Positions 47,598 to 59,032 of a stretch of 64,000 nucleotides of DNA are shown here, one piece after another. Source of the stretch: Neurospora tetraspora (lineage: Eukaryota; Ascomycota; Sordariomycetes; Sordariales; Sordariaceae); NCBI RefSeq assembly GCF_033439725.1, contig NW_026944387.1, positions 2,418,001-2,482,000 on the forward strand, given 5' to 3'. Under the pieces are notes generated by a model. The model saw only the letters and a list, made by a program, of their open reading frames with translations, made no database searches and was not told the origin of the DNA. Positions within the stretch are counted from its first letter, which is position 1; every line of letters starts with the position of its first letter. Made by a program: the position numbers and the translations under genes.

Positions 47598-49719
47598 GTC
47601 CGGAACAAAAAGTCCAGCAATCGAAGACTACGACGACCTTACCATTTCTCCCGACGCAATGGTTCAGCGGGATGAGAACGGAGATGTGGATGAGAGAAGT
47701 TCATCAACCGCGGCGGGGGAACCGGCGACGGCGTTTTCGCTTACCGTGACGATGGATACTATGCAACCGTTGTCTGGTAGTGACGAGGACGCTGCTGTCT
47801 CAGCAGCAGAGGGGAGGGGGAAGGAAAGCGGCAACGGGAAAGCGTTAAAACCAGTACCAATACCAGTACGACCAACCATCCACGTCGGAACCACCACCCC
47901 CTCAACGACAGACATCCACAACTCGCTTTTGACAGCTATTGAAAAGCAATGCCAGCGGATAGAAGGGATGTCCTCCTCCGAGTCTTCTTCTTCTCCCACC
48001 ACGTCCATACATCACTTATCAGCATCAGCAACGGAATCAACCGACCACCACCACGCCCACACCAAACGAACAAAAAGAAGAGGCAAATTCTCCGACCTAG
48101 TCTTCACCCGCAACTTCTCCACCTTCGACCGCCAAAACGCCCTGGCAGCCTCCTCGCCCTTCCACGGCTTCTTCACCCTCTTCTGGCTCGGCATCTCGCT
48201 CTTCGTCATCAAGATCGGCGCCGAGAACTGGCGGCAGCACGGCAACCCACTGGGTCGGAACGAAATCCTGAAAATCATGTTCCACCGGGACTTGGTGGTC
48301 TTGCTCATCGCCGACGGGGTCATGTGTTTCTCCACTGGCTTTTCTTGGATTCTGCAGCGTCTTGTTCGTCGGGGCGTGGTCGATTGGGATAAAGAGGGGT
48401 GGGTGTTGCAGAATATCTGGCAGTGTTTGTTCGTGGCTGGTGTTGTGGGTTTCCCCCTGGTGAGGGACTGGCCGTGGACGCATACCGTTTTTTTCGTGAT
48501 GCATGGTATGGTCATGTTGATGAAGATGCATAGTTACGCGTTTTATAACGGGTATCTGGCGTCGGTGTGGAAGAAGCGGCAGCTGTTGCTGGGAAAGCTG
48601 AAGGAGCTTGAGCATGTGGAGGTGGTTGCCAAGCATGATCCGGACAGGAGCTGGACGGAGCCGTTCCCGCTGCTGCCGAGAGACTTGTCGACAGAGCATC
48701 TGTCGAGAGTGCCGTCGGCGCAGGAGTATAAGGAGAGGAGAAGGATGTCGATTGCTGCGCAGCAAGGGGCTGATACTCAGGAAGAAGATGATATGGACAA
48801 GATTGTCGCGGCGATTGACTCGCGCGAGCCGTTGAATGAGGAGCAGGTCCATGTTTTTGAGAGGGCGCTGAAATGGGAAGTGGACGCCATGACGGATGAG
48901 CTGAGAGGCAAGGCGACGGACGACAAGAGGGTGTATCCGAATAACCTTACGCTGGCCAACCATTACGAGTTCATCGTGCTGCCGACGCTGGTGTACGAGC
49001 TCGAGTATCCGCGGTCCGAGTCCATCAACTGGTACTATGCTGCCGAGAAGATGGTGGCCTGTTTCGGAGTCATTTTCGTCATGATCATGATCTCGCAGGC
49101 TTTCATCTACCCCGTGGTCATGGAGACGGTCAGGATGAAAGAGATGGGGATGCCGTTGAACGAGCGGTTCCGATACTTCCCCTGGATGTTGGCCGACTTG
49201 ATCTTCCCCTTCATGATGGAGTATCTGCTGTCGTGGTATCTCATCTGGGAGACGATCCTCAACTTTGTGGCGGAGCTGACCAAGTTCGCCGACCGAAGCT
49301 TCTATGATGCCTGGTGGAACTGCGTGTCGTGGGATCAGTTCGCGAGGGATTGGAACCGACCGGTGCATAACTTCTTGTTGAGACATGTGTACCACAGCTC
49401 CATCTCGGCCATGAAGGTCGACAAGCACACGGCCACGCTCATCACTTTCTTCTTGTCGGCATGTGTCCATGAGCTAGTCATGTGGTGCATCTTTAAGAAA
49501 CTGAGAGGCTATTTGCTCTTTTTGCAGATGTTCCAGTTGCCGGTAAGTTTCTATATCCCTACATGCGTTGACTGACAGCATGCTAACGGTTCTGGACAGC
49601 TTGTGAGTATGAGCAGGACAAAGTGGATGCGGAACAGGAAGACATTGGGGAATGTTTTCTTTTGGCTGGGCATCTTTACGGGCCCGAGTATCCTTTGCAG
49701 CTTGTATTTGATTCTGTAA
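47209..49719 (+). CDS. are: Sterol O-acyltransferase (ACAT/ARE-type, MBOAT family, 817 aa)
   Basis: Esterifies ergosterol with fatty acyl-CoA in the ER for storage in lipid droplets. The model is join(47209..49542,49600..49719). The N-terminal 280 residues are low-complexity, Ser/Pro/Thr-rich and cytosolic; a (TCA)n repeat at about 47562-47597 encodes a Ser run. The membrane-bound part starts near FFTLFWLGISLFVIKIG. MBOAT signatures are MHGMVMLMKMHSYAFYNGYL, WWNCVSWDQFARDWNRPVHN, RHVYHSSISA and the active-site His in LSACVHELVMW. The canonical family motif FYxDWWN reads FYDAWWN here. The second exon adds LVSMSRTKWMRNRKTLGNVF and the last membrane segment. A second in-frame Met lies three codons after the first. 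Family assignment is firm; whether it corresponds to ARE1 or ARE2 is not decidable. Confidence 0.92.
47555..47597 (+). repeat. (TCA)n trinucleotide repeat coding for a Ser run
   Basis: About a dozen TCA units in frame inside the acyltransferase's disordered N-terminus. Repeat-length changes would alter the Ser tract without shifting the frame. Confidence 0.8.
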
Positions 49720-50554
49720 CTCTAGCTTGGGGAATATCTGACGACGTCGGCGTTTGATAAAGGGAGGCGTGGCATAGTTGACATATGCATTTGGATAGCT
49801 TGGATATCTGGTTCTGAAGGAATACAACGCCATTCGAAAGTTCTAATCCTATGTTCGTGTTGAAGATGTTTGTACTGTGGTTGTGACCTTGTTGGCGTTG
49901 GTGTTGTTGACTGGTGACTGGGGGATTGAAGATCAACAAAAGGGAGAGACGGGAGCCGAGACGGGAGACGGGAAGGCATGTGGAAATATTGGACCCTGCC
50001 GCCCTGAGGAAATTGTTAGTGTCAAGGCTGTTGGTGCGTACACTACAGTACTGTAGCGACACGGCTGCCAATCACACGGGCGATACACCAATCATACGTC
50101 ATTTCGAGGTGGGTCCATCGCCTTACCGCCTTCTGCGTCCGGGTTCCCTGCCTCGAAGCCTGCCGTTCCCGGGCGACGAGTGAAGGCGTTTTCAGCGGAT
50201 TTTCCACTGTGCTCCAGCGACATCCAAATTTCCAACTCCATTTTCAGGTTCGAGGTTCCCCTTCCACTTCCGCTTCCCGCTGCTTCGCTTCCCTTCTCAC
50301 CTAAATCAGTTCTCCCCTTCACCTCCCCAACGGTGTGTCCCGTCTCCTCTTTCCACCACCACCTCCTTCCCCCCATCCCACTTCCATTGCTGCTTATCCA
50401 TTCGTCGCCTTTTTCCATTTGCAACTCTACCTTGCCTTATATCCGCGCGTCGGACTCTCGGACAAACACACTCATCTAGCATTTACTCTCTTAGGCCTGC
50501 CATCTGTCATCATCGACCGCGACCGCGAATCGCGCACGGCAATCGATTCTCACC
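49720..50554. other. Intergenic region between acyltransferase and SR-protein genes
   Basis: No gene. The right part (50240-50550) is CT-rich and ends in CATCGACCGCGACCGCGAATCG before the SR-protein ATG, a likely 5' leader. Confidence 0.45.
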
Positions 50555-51890
50555 ATGTCTCGCAACGGCACCACTCTCTACGTGACCGGGTTCAGCCACG
50601 GCACCCGCGCACGCGACCTAGCCTACGAGTTCGAGCGGTACGTTATCTAGAAAGCAATCACTACAACGGCGATGACTCGATCACCACCTTCGAGTACGGT
50701 TCCTGTCCGAGATCCGCCCTCGCCCTCCCCATCCCGCCCCGTCCTCTCCTCCATCTCTCCCGCCCCCGTCGTCGAACCCCCCTCCGAACCCTCTCCGTCT
50801 TCGTCTTCGCCCTTCTTGCGACAGTCTCCTATCTCCTGTCCGTCTCTCCCGCCGCTCTTCGCTATGTCCACTGCGCATCATGATCCGCTCGAGGTAACCT
50901 CGTTGTCATTTCGACGCCCACGCCCTCGAACCATCCCCTTCTCTCACCGAGCGGTCGGCGCCTACACGTACCATTCCCCCCACGTCGGGCGAGTCGCCCG
51001 TCGATTTTGGCGGAACCTCTCGAGCTCGATCGCGCGCCTCTGCGAAACGGCATCACCATCTCTACGGAACGAATCATTCTACGTTGGTCCCGAGTACTGA
51101 CGAATATCATAGCTACGGTCGTCTTGTGCGCTGCGATATTCCTGCTCCCCGCAGTGCCAGCAGCAGACTGTATGTTACCATTACTTATCCCTCCCCAGTG
51201 ATGGAACCGAGTTGGAGCTAACGGCAAGCTTCAAAGTTTCGCTTTCGTTGAGTACGAGGACCGTCGGGATGCCGATGACGCGTACCATGATATGCACAAC
51301 AAGCGCATTGGCCGCGATGACATTCTGAAGATCGAGGTCAGTTCACCTTTTCCTGCCACGACAGACCCAAGCTCATGATAGGCTGATTGCTAATTCCAAC
51401 TATAGTGGGCTCGCACTCCTCCCTCCGCTTCTTGGCGCTTTGACCGCAGCGATCGTGAGCGTGGTCCTCGTGGCCGCGACCGCTCCCCCCGTCGCCGCTC
51501 TCCTAGCCCCAGGCGCAGCACCAGAGATTACTCCCCTAGGAAGGATGATCGTCGTGACCGCGACCGCGACCGTGACTACGACCGTGATCGCCGCGATACT
51601 CGTGACCGCTCTCGCAGCCCTGAGCGGTAGGTGGCCCTTGACCTCTTGCATCAAGTTTTGTGCCCGATGCTGACATTCCTCTAGTGAGCGTGAGCGCGAT
51701 GTTAAGGACGACCGCGACCGCGAGGACCGTGATCGTCGCGAGAACGGCACCAACGGTGACGACAGAAAGGGTACGTACACCCTTTGAGCGAGCAACCCCC
51801 GTGCACGACCATGATCTGACGACCTATCCCTCTGCAGCCATCGATAGCCCCGAAAGGCCTGCCCACGACGACCTCGATGTTGCCGAGTAA
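50555..51890 (+). CDS. RRM/SR-type splicing factor (199 aa, six exons)
   Basis: Pre-mRNA splicing regulator with one RNA-recognition motif and a charged RS/RD tail. The model is join(50555..50637,51113..51169,51237..51336,51406..51626,51685..51770,51838..51890), exactly 200 codons. The RRM (about residues 7-82) has RNP2 LYVTGF and RNP1 RLFAFVEYED. The tail has RSPRRRSPSPRRS and many RD/DR/ER repeats, ending DSPERPAHDDLDVAE. It most resembles fission yeast Srp1-type proteins, though other one-RRM SR proteins cannot be excluded. Intron 1 is 475 nt, far longer than the other four (67-69, 58 and 67 nt), a pattern common in self-regulated SR genes. All donors are GTNNGT-like. Confidence 0.9.
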
Positions 51891-53048
51891 ACAGATCACC
51901 CCACTCGCGGCGCGGGGTCCCTCCGGTTTGGGCGCCAGTCACCCAAGCCCCGCCTGCTGTGTTGGCATGTTGTAAGAAACGCCAACTGTTACCGTGGTTT
52001 CGTGATTTCCTTTGTTTCTGTGTGTGGTGGGCATGCTGATGTCGGGCCCTCTTTCCTGGGCAGCTGCATTTGGCGTGCTGGTTATATGACGCCTCCTGCC
52101 CGTTTTCTCAACTCTAGAATCGAGACGAAGCGGTCGATCGGGTCCTATTGAAAACCACACTCGCCATTTCGACCGTTCGGGTTCCATAAAATCCGGAAGG
52201 ACGACCCTTTTATACGATGGCACACTGCTGGTATGGATCCATGGTCCATGACCTGTCAAAAGACGTAACAAACGGCTGTTGTTGGCCGATATAAAGGTCA
52301 TGACTTCCAAGGCTTTACTTCATGTCTTGGCAAGTCCGGAAAGGGGGGAACACAAAACAAATATATCGGGTGATCCCTCAAGGGGCGGGCAGAAAGGGGC
52401 TCTTGGTCTTGGTCACCGGTGGCCTAGTTGTTTTTATTTCCTTAGTTGTTTTCGTCTTTTTTTTTATCTCTCAACAGAAAAGTAGCTAGAGCAGCTGTTT
52501 AGGTAGTAAATGGTAGGGGCTACTGAGGTGAATCGGGTTCCACGGGCAGACTTATGTGAAGAGGCGGATGAGCGAACTGTATGACGGGTGATCAGGTCTT
52601 GCTTTTTGTCTTTTTTTTCACAGTTGGGGATGTACAGTACTCGGACTCTTTTACTCCGGTGGCCGTTGTGATACTAGGTGTTCTTGTGTATCTAGAGTCA
52701 AACTGGTTTACTCATCCACAGTCTAGATGATCCAGCATGTATCGTGACATTTCCCCAAGAGACACATATCACATATCGGCTTACGTGTTTGGAAAACCAA
52801 AGGCACTTCTACCATGCAGAACTCAACTAAGTTAAGAAGATGCCATGTATTCCCACCGTTAGGGAAGAATGGTTCGGGCAGTCGTTACCCCGTACCTATC
52901 AGTACTAAATGGCCCGAGCTAAAGAATTCCCGATCTGGATCTGGATCTGAATCGTGATATCTTGCATCTCCGTTGGAAGCCGAGTAAAAGCTGCAAAGGA
53001 GATTGGCTGGTTGGCGAATTGGGAACATTGGCATCTGCAGTCGCGAGG
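51891..53048. other. Intergenic, no gene seen
   Basis: The SR-gene 3' flank and a gene-free stretch. No RNA gene or repeat is recognised. Confidence 0.5.
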
Positions 53049-53418
53049 CGGATAATCCGACTGTGTTCGATTCCAATCCGACTGTGCGGGGCTAAGGTAT
53101 GTAAGTTACCCTACTTTTGACCCTAAGATTAGTATTAAGGTTAGCGGTTAGGGTTAGGTGTTAGGATTAGTTCCGGGTGCAGGGGGCCGGTGAGAGGCCC
53201 CCGCGTGTGAATGAGAAATCCGTGTTTGAAAAGAAGATGATTTGGCACCGTTGTGGTCGATAGTTTGAAGAGCATTTGGTGATTGCATTTGGTGGTGATT
53301 GCGCGCGCGCGAAGTCGATGCCAAGCTTGGGAGTTCCGGTGGTCTTGGCATGGCTGACCTCCGACTTTGTATGGCGCCCGCACAGTCGGATTGGAATCGA
53401 ACACAGTCGGATTATCCG
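53049..53418. mobile_element. MITE-like element, 370 bp with 42-bp perfect terminal inverted repeats
   Basis: The left arm 53049-53090 and right arm 53377-53418 are exact reverse complements over 42 bp, starting CGGATAATCCGACTGTG. Each arm contains the unit AATCCGACTGTG twice, so each arm is itself a short direct repeat. The 286-bp core has no coding frame of interest but holds telomere-like DNA (53139-53170). Outside the arms, GCAGTCGCGA (left, 53037-53046) and GCAGTCGTGA (right) resemble each other, but at unequal distance, so a target-site duplication is unproven. Small size, long TIRs and lack of coding fit a non-autonomous DNA transposon. The arms are unmutated, so it has escaped RIP, which needs longer duplicates. 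Confidence 0.75.
53139..53170 (+). repeat. Telomere-like degenerate TTAGGG tract inside the MITE-like element
   Basis: The sequence runs GGTTAGCGGTTAGGGTTAGG and then TGTTAGGATTAG: several TTAGG-type units in tandem, close to the Neurospora telomere repeat TTAGGG. It is too degenerate to be a functional telomere and is interstitial. Confidence 0.6.
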
Positions 53419-55063
53419 GATCGCCGCAGTCGTGATCCCAGTCCTAGGCAAGGTACTGGCAAAGTCAGACAAGCGAGACAAGTACAGAAACATATCTACC
53501 CCCTTGATGGATGTTGATCATATCATTGCCAGAGTTGTTTGTGAACTTCATATACGCATCCTTATTTTCATCAAGAGAACACCAACCTAACCCCGTTGTG
53601 CCAGTTACATGATAGCCTCGAGGTCTATAAAAACGAAGTTAAAAAGATACTATGCAAGGCAGGCCATGCCGTTTTCCCTATCTCTTATGTCTGATCTACA
53701 CTGCGGTTACATCACATGAGCTCTCTGGGAGGTGCGTGAGTTGTATGTCGTGCTTGCTCAGGTACAACAAACTCATACTGCTGCTGCCCGTTTGTGGTCT
53801 GCTAGATACCGTATCGGCGTATCATTGAAGTGCTAAGTAGTGAGTGAGGCGTAGGTACGTTGTCAGCTCGTTCTTGTCCAGTCACTCACTTTGGACATAT
53901 CCCAACACGTTGTCAAGGTGAAGGTTGTCAAGGGTAGGTGAGCAACGGTAAGGTTTGCTAGCCAGCTAGCGTAGCAAACGTAGGGCTAGAAGGCATAACC
54001 GAACGGGTGATCCTCGATTTTGTCCTATTTTGGCGTAGTGTCTCCCTTTGTCGTAGCACTGGACCCTTAGTGACTTAGTCAAGGGCGGTCAGGTGACCTC
54101 AAAAACGGTCAAGCCAAGGGGTTTTGTGAGATCAGCTGGATCTGTCTGGATGGGTCAAGGTTGTTGTTCTCATTTGGAGTTTGTGGAAAGGGGTGGACAG
54201 ATGGAAACATGAAATCGAAGAAACAATGCGCCAGCTGGCCAGCAAATCACAAGTCAAACAAAGCATTGAAGTTCGAGAACTTCAAACCCACGCTCAGACA
54301 TTGGCAGCAAGACAAGATGACAGGCATAACAGGACGACGACAGGGCAACCATTCACTGCTGGAACGGGACGGGAAGGAATGACTTTGTGCCTGCTCACGC
54401 TGCTGGCAGGGCTTGGCAGGCATAGGTCTCGCGGCTGTCGGCTCCAATGGCTTTCCAGTTGCATTGCTGGGAATTTTCGTCATTCGGGATCGAAAATCCA
54501 CCCAACGGAACCCCACAAGCCGTTCACTCGGTCCCGCCCTGGATTTCATTCATTCACTTCTTCCAGAAGGAGCAGTCCAAAGGAAAAGCTCCGCATCTCT
54601 CGCTCCCGTCACTGGGCCCGGAACCCGACCGATCCTTTTCTTGTTGACAACTTCCCGACTCTCCTTTTTATACCCTTTCCCTTCTGAAGCTTCCCTTCCT
54701 TTTTGCCTGCGTCCAGTCTTCTTCTTGTGTCACAGAACTTGGTTAGGTTGCGCCTCTTACCGTATATTAACGAAGAACTTAACGCGCATCTTTTAATTCT
54801 TTTACACACACTGTCTACTAGCCTTCCATCCGACATAAGATAATCCCGGTGCGACGGGAACCCCTAGATTGGCTTTACCGAGAACAACGCTCAACCCCCC
54901 CAGTCCGATCCAGCAAAAGCCGAACAAAACTTCCGTCCTGCGATTTTTCACTCTCCCATCACCACGACGAGAACCTCTCACCAAGACGACTCACCTTTCT
55001 ACCAGCGGTATAGCAATACCTTTTGCAACGAGATACCCTTTCACCGACGGGAGCTGCACCTTC
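53419..55063. other. Intergenic, no gene seen
   Basis: 1.6 kb without a supported gene. The plus-strand frames around 54161-54796 overlap in several registers and have no domain. The 3' end is the upstream region of the mitochondrial carrier gene. Confidence 0.45.
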
Positions 55064-55101
55064 AGCTATATAACCGCGAGTCAGCTATATAACCGCGAGT
55101 C
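55064..55101 (+). promoter_or_regulatory. Tandem 19-bp duplication containing TATATAA, upstream of the carrier gene
   Basis: The unit AGCTATATAACCGCGAGTC occurs twice with no spacer, at 55064-55082 and 55083-55101. Each copy has a TATATAA that could act as a TATA box about 170-200 bp before the start codon at 55267. The repeat is exact, so the duplication is recent or maintained. Confidence 0.5.
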
Positions 55102-55266
55102 AACAAACCCTGCGTCATTGTTCTTGGCGCCATATTTGCGATCATCCAAAGGACACATCCACCTTGCGCATGCGCCCTGCGCCCCTGAGCAGCGACATAT
55201 CGAACTTCGCGATAACTTCTCACCAACCCGAGTCCAAGAGGTAGCCCCTCTCACAAAGTCCTCAGA

Positions 55267-56562
55267 ATGTCCGCGGTATGTTCACCCCCTTCTCGGCCAT
55301 CTGTACACGCCGCATGGTCCATAACCTTTGCGCCACGGCTTAGTGTGCTTCTACTATTGTTTTCCCGTTACAAGCCGAGACCGCGAACGTTGGCGCTTGC
55401 TTGCATGTCACTGTCTTTTTACCTTTTGCTGACTTCTCCTCCTTCAGACGCCAAGCGCTAGCGGCGCACCCTCGCCTCTACCCATACCAACTGTCGAGAA
55501 AATGAGCGCCGCCGACCAGTTCCGATCCGCAGTTTCTCAGCCTACCGTGGCTGCCTTTTGCGCCGGCGGTGTCGCCGGAGCCGTATCCCGAACGGTAGTC
55601 TCACCTCTGGAGCGCCTAAAAATCCTCTACCAGATCCAAAGCAACGGTCGCGAAGCGTACAAGCTTAGTGTGGGCAAGGCGCTGGCCAAGATGTGGAGGG
55701 AGGAAGGCTGGAGGGGCTTCATGGCCGGTAACGGTACCAATTGCATCCGTATCGTGCCATACTCGGCGGTGCAGTTTGGCAGCTACAACTTTTACAAGAG
55801 GAACATCTTTGAGAGGCATCCCGGCGACTCTCTCACACCTCTGTCCAGGCTGACATGCGGTGGTCTTGCCGGCATCACCTCTGTTACCTTCACCTACCCG
55901 CTCGACATCGTCAGGACAAGATTGTCCATCCAGACTGCTTCCTTCGCGGAGCTCGGTGAAAGGTCACGCAAAATGCCCGGCATGTGGGAAACTCTGGTCA
56001 AGATGTACAGGACCGAGGGCGGATTCCCGGCACTCTATCGAGGAATCGTTCCCACTGTCGCCGGTGTTGCTCCTTACGTAAGTTCAACTTGGCATGTGTC
56101 AAGGCAATCCGTATATGCTGACTGAGGGCAATAGGTCGGCCTGAACTTCATGGTCTACGAGCACGTGCGCCAATACCTTACCTTGGACGGCGAGCAGAAC
56201 CCTAGTGCCGTCAGGAAGCTGCTCGCTGGTGCGATTTCCGGTGCGGTGGCCCAGACCTGCACCTATCCTTTGTAAGTCCAGATTTTCTATGAGGTTTATG
56301 CATGCGACTGACCAAGAATAGTGATGTGTTGCGCCGTCGCTTCCAGATCAACACCATGTCTGGTATGGGCTACCAGTACAAGGGTATCTTCGACGCCGTG
56401 CGCGTCATCGTCACAGAGGAAGGCGTGCGCGGCTTGTACAAGGGGATAGTACCCAACTTGCTCAAGGTGGCTCCTAGCATGGCATCGAGCTGGCTGAGTT
56501 ACGAGGTGTGCCGTGATTTCCTCGTGGGCCTGAAGCCCGAGGAGACCAAGCTCTTGCAATAA
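55267..56562 (+). CDS. Mitochondrial carrier family (SLC25) transporter (338 aa)
   Basis: Inner-membrane solute carrier. The model is join(55267..55275,55448..56077,56135..56271,56322..56562), 339 codons. The first exon holds only Met-Ser-Ala; the next begins TPSASGAPSPLP. A later in-frame Met (MSAADQF, at 55502) is an alternative start. Three repeats each carry the PX[DE]XX[RK] signature: SPLERLKIL, YPLDIVRTRLS and YPFDVLRRRFQI. AGGVAGAVSRTVVSPLERLK and NCIRIVPYSAVQF closely resemble yeast YPR011C, reported as an adenosine phosphosulfate/PAPS carrier; substrate here is inferred from that likeness. The intron 3 boundary falls inside the third signature. Confidence 0.9.
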
Positions 56563-57586
56563 TCGCCATGAGCTTGAATTCAACCCGACAAATCCGACGA
56601 AGGTCTTCGACCACCGAGCGCCAGCTACGGAAATAACAAAAGACGTTAGAAGTCAATAATAGAGGGGCAACACATAGAGCCCTACGTTTCATCACGCATC
56701 GACTTCTGCCTTCCATTCGCACATAATTGGTGATAGTCCGTTTTACCAACTCATACTACACTTTAATCAACCAGCGCAAGTCAACCTGTGAGTTCACGGG
56801 TCGGAATGGTGTTGAAGGAACTTGAAGCACTCATACATCAAGTGATGACGGCGGGTTCTTATCGAACAACTAGACATGGCTTCAACCGGGCAAGTGTCTG
56901 TCAAGAGCAGTCAAATAAAGCAGAGTGTTGAATTGTGTTTTCTGTGTTTTCTTCTTGTTTTGCTTGCATCGGAGCTCGTTTTTATTGCATGAAAGGCCAT
57001 TTTGCTTCTCGGATAACAGTAATTGGGAAAAGCACAGCAAAAGTACTCAGGCATGTGTTATACTCAGCTGAAGATACACTGACAAGGGGAAGGAGTTAAG
57101 TAGCCAGAGCGGGGCGTCTTGGGAAAGGTTAGCGATAGAGAAAAGCCACAAGAGCACACTCGTTACGTAAAGCACAAGTAGATAAAAAATACTACCGAGT
57201 GTCTTTCCAACAATTGTTGTGACTTTCCTCGATGTTCGTGGATAACTGGAGTTGAGACTGGTCAGTGGTGACAGCTGAACTTGGTACAGACAGAAGGGAC
57301 GACAAATGACGGAACGTCCCGCAAAAGGGGAAAACAAACAAAGTGACAGGGAAGTGACGGGTGGGCAGACTAGGCGCACGAGCCATGCTCTGGCTGCACG
57401 CACAGACCAGTCCTCTACCAGCTGGCGCCTCCAGGCCCACAACCCCAATTTGTGCCATTGGTGACCGCCCGCACAAATCCGCCGGCGGTTGGACACCAAA
57501 AACTTTCTGTGAATTTTGCGGCACCGCTTGATTTCTGGATTTGACAACCCCCGATTTCAGTCGACAATCGAGAGTCAGCCGCCAAG
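56563..57586. other. Intergenic, no gene seen
   Basis: 3' flank of the carrier and promoter of the eL18 gene. The 5' leader of eL18 is presumably in its last 100 bp. The minus-strand frame at 57047-57547 has no domain and overlaps this promoter. Confidence 0.5.
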
Positions 57587-58641
57587 ATGGGTACGTAAAA
57601 TCAACAAAACACCATCACAACTGCCACCGAAATGGCCTCCTTTGAAGCCTTTGTGTGCGAGTGGACGAGATTTTCGACGTTGAAAAACTGAGAAACTTTT
57701 CGATCTGCGACCATGGCAATTTTCACCTGCGTTCCCGGTCGTTGGAGATGGTCCTGTTGTCGCCCTCGATAGATGCCATACCGCAATCAATCAGATCGCG
57801 CCCTCTCTCTGGGAATGAAGAGGACGACGGTCTGATGCGGATAGGCTTCGAGGCGCAAAAGAACAACAACGGACGTACTCCGCGCACTTGGTCGAGCAAT
57901 GGCACGCCAGTCTGAGCATACCTGAACCATTGAAGGCTGACTGGGAGTCTGTTTGCGACGAATAGGTATCGATCTCCGCAAGCACCACGAGCGGTCCACT
58001 CACCGCAAGGCCCCCAAGAGCGACAATGTCTACTTGAAGCTCCTGGTCAAGCTTTACCGCTTCCTTGCCCGTAAGTTTATGATTCCTGTCCCTGATTATT
58101 GAGGCCACACGACAGCATACTAACCCGCGCTCCCCCCCAGGCCGCACTGACTCTGCCTTCAACAAGGTCGTGCTCCGCCGGTTGTTCATGTCCCGCATCA
58201 ACCGTCCCCCCATCTCTCTCTCTCGCATTGCCGCCAACCTCAAGAACGGCAACGAGAAGAAGACCGTCGTTGTTGTCGGTACCGTCACCGATGACAACCG
58301 TCTCCTGACCGTCCCCAAGGTCGCGGTTGCTGCCCTCCGCTTCACCGCCACTGCCCGTGCTCGCATCGAGGCTGCCGGTGGCCAGGCCATCACCCTCGAC
58401 CAGCTCGCCCTTGAGAAGCCCACCGGTGCCAACACCCTCCTTCTCCGTGGCCCCAAGAACGCTCGCGAGGCCGTCAAGCACTTCGGCTTCGGTCCCCACA
58501 AGCACAAGGTACGTCGCATCATACACATATCAAGAGGAAACAGATTACTGACACCCATTACAGAAGCCCTACGTCGCTTCCAAGGGCCGCAAGTTCGAGA
58601 AGGCTCGTGGTCGCAGAAGATCCAAGGGTTTCAAGGTCTAA
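57587..58641 (+). CDS. rpl18: 60S ribosomal protein eL18 (184 aa)
   Basis: Component of the large cytosolic ribosomal subunit. The model is join(57587..57590,57966..58070,58141..58508,58564..58641), 185 codons. The first exon is only ATG plus one base; the protein reads [20 protein letters not shown], then [10 protein letters not shown], and ends RRRSKGFKV, all hallmarks of eL18. Length matches the family (about 185-188). Intron 1 is 375 nt and separates the start codon from the rest, a common arrangement in fungal ribosomal protein genes. Introns 2 and 3 are 70 and 55 nt. Confidence 0.96.
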
Positions 58642-59032
58642 ACGGAGCAAAGATACCCCTGGCGACATCCTCTGGTACAAGGCGTGGGGAATCTTTTGCT
58701 GCTCTCTCTTGTACTGCTGGCAAGAATGGCTATGCTTGGCTGTTTTTGCTGCGCGTATTTGGGTTTGCATGGGGCAATACTCCGGGCTGCGGCTGGCGTG
58801 CAAACATCATAGGGCAAATTCCTTCAGTTCATGACAAGGAAATTGATGACCACCACGTCTTAACCAGAACCATTTGATATTTGTGATTGCTGTGAATGTT
58901 GATGTGTTTGGGTATCTGATGTACAATGTCTTCAACATGCGGATGTGAATGTCTTTGCCCCCAAGTTATTCTCCCGATAACGTCGTTTTACTCGTACAAT
59001 GCCTTAGATCAACAATAGAGCGCCATCATCCA
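58642..59032. other. Convergent 3' flanks of eL18 and MRM2
   Basis: 391 bp between two stop codons of opposing genes. I see no separate feature. Confidence 0.5.

Noticed and set aside
47949-49470. Long minus-strand frame (457 codons at 48097-49470) opposite the sterol acyltransferase
   Set aside because: It mirrors a strongly biased coding exon and encodes a His/Arg-rich sequence without domains.
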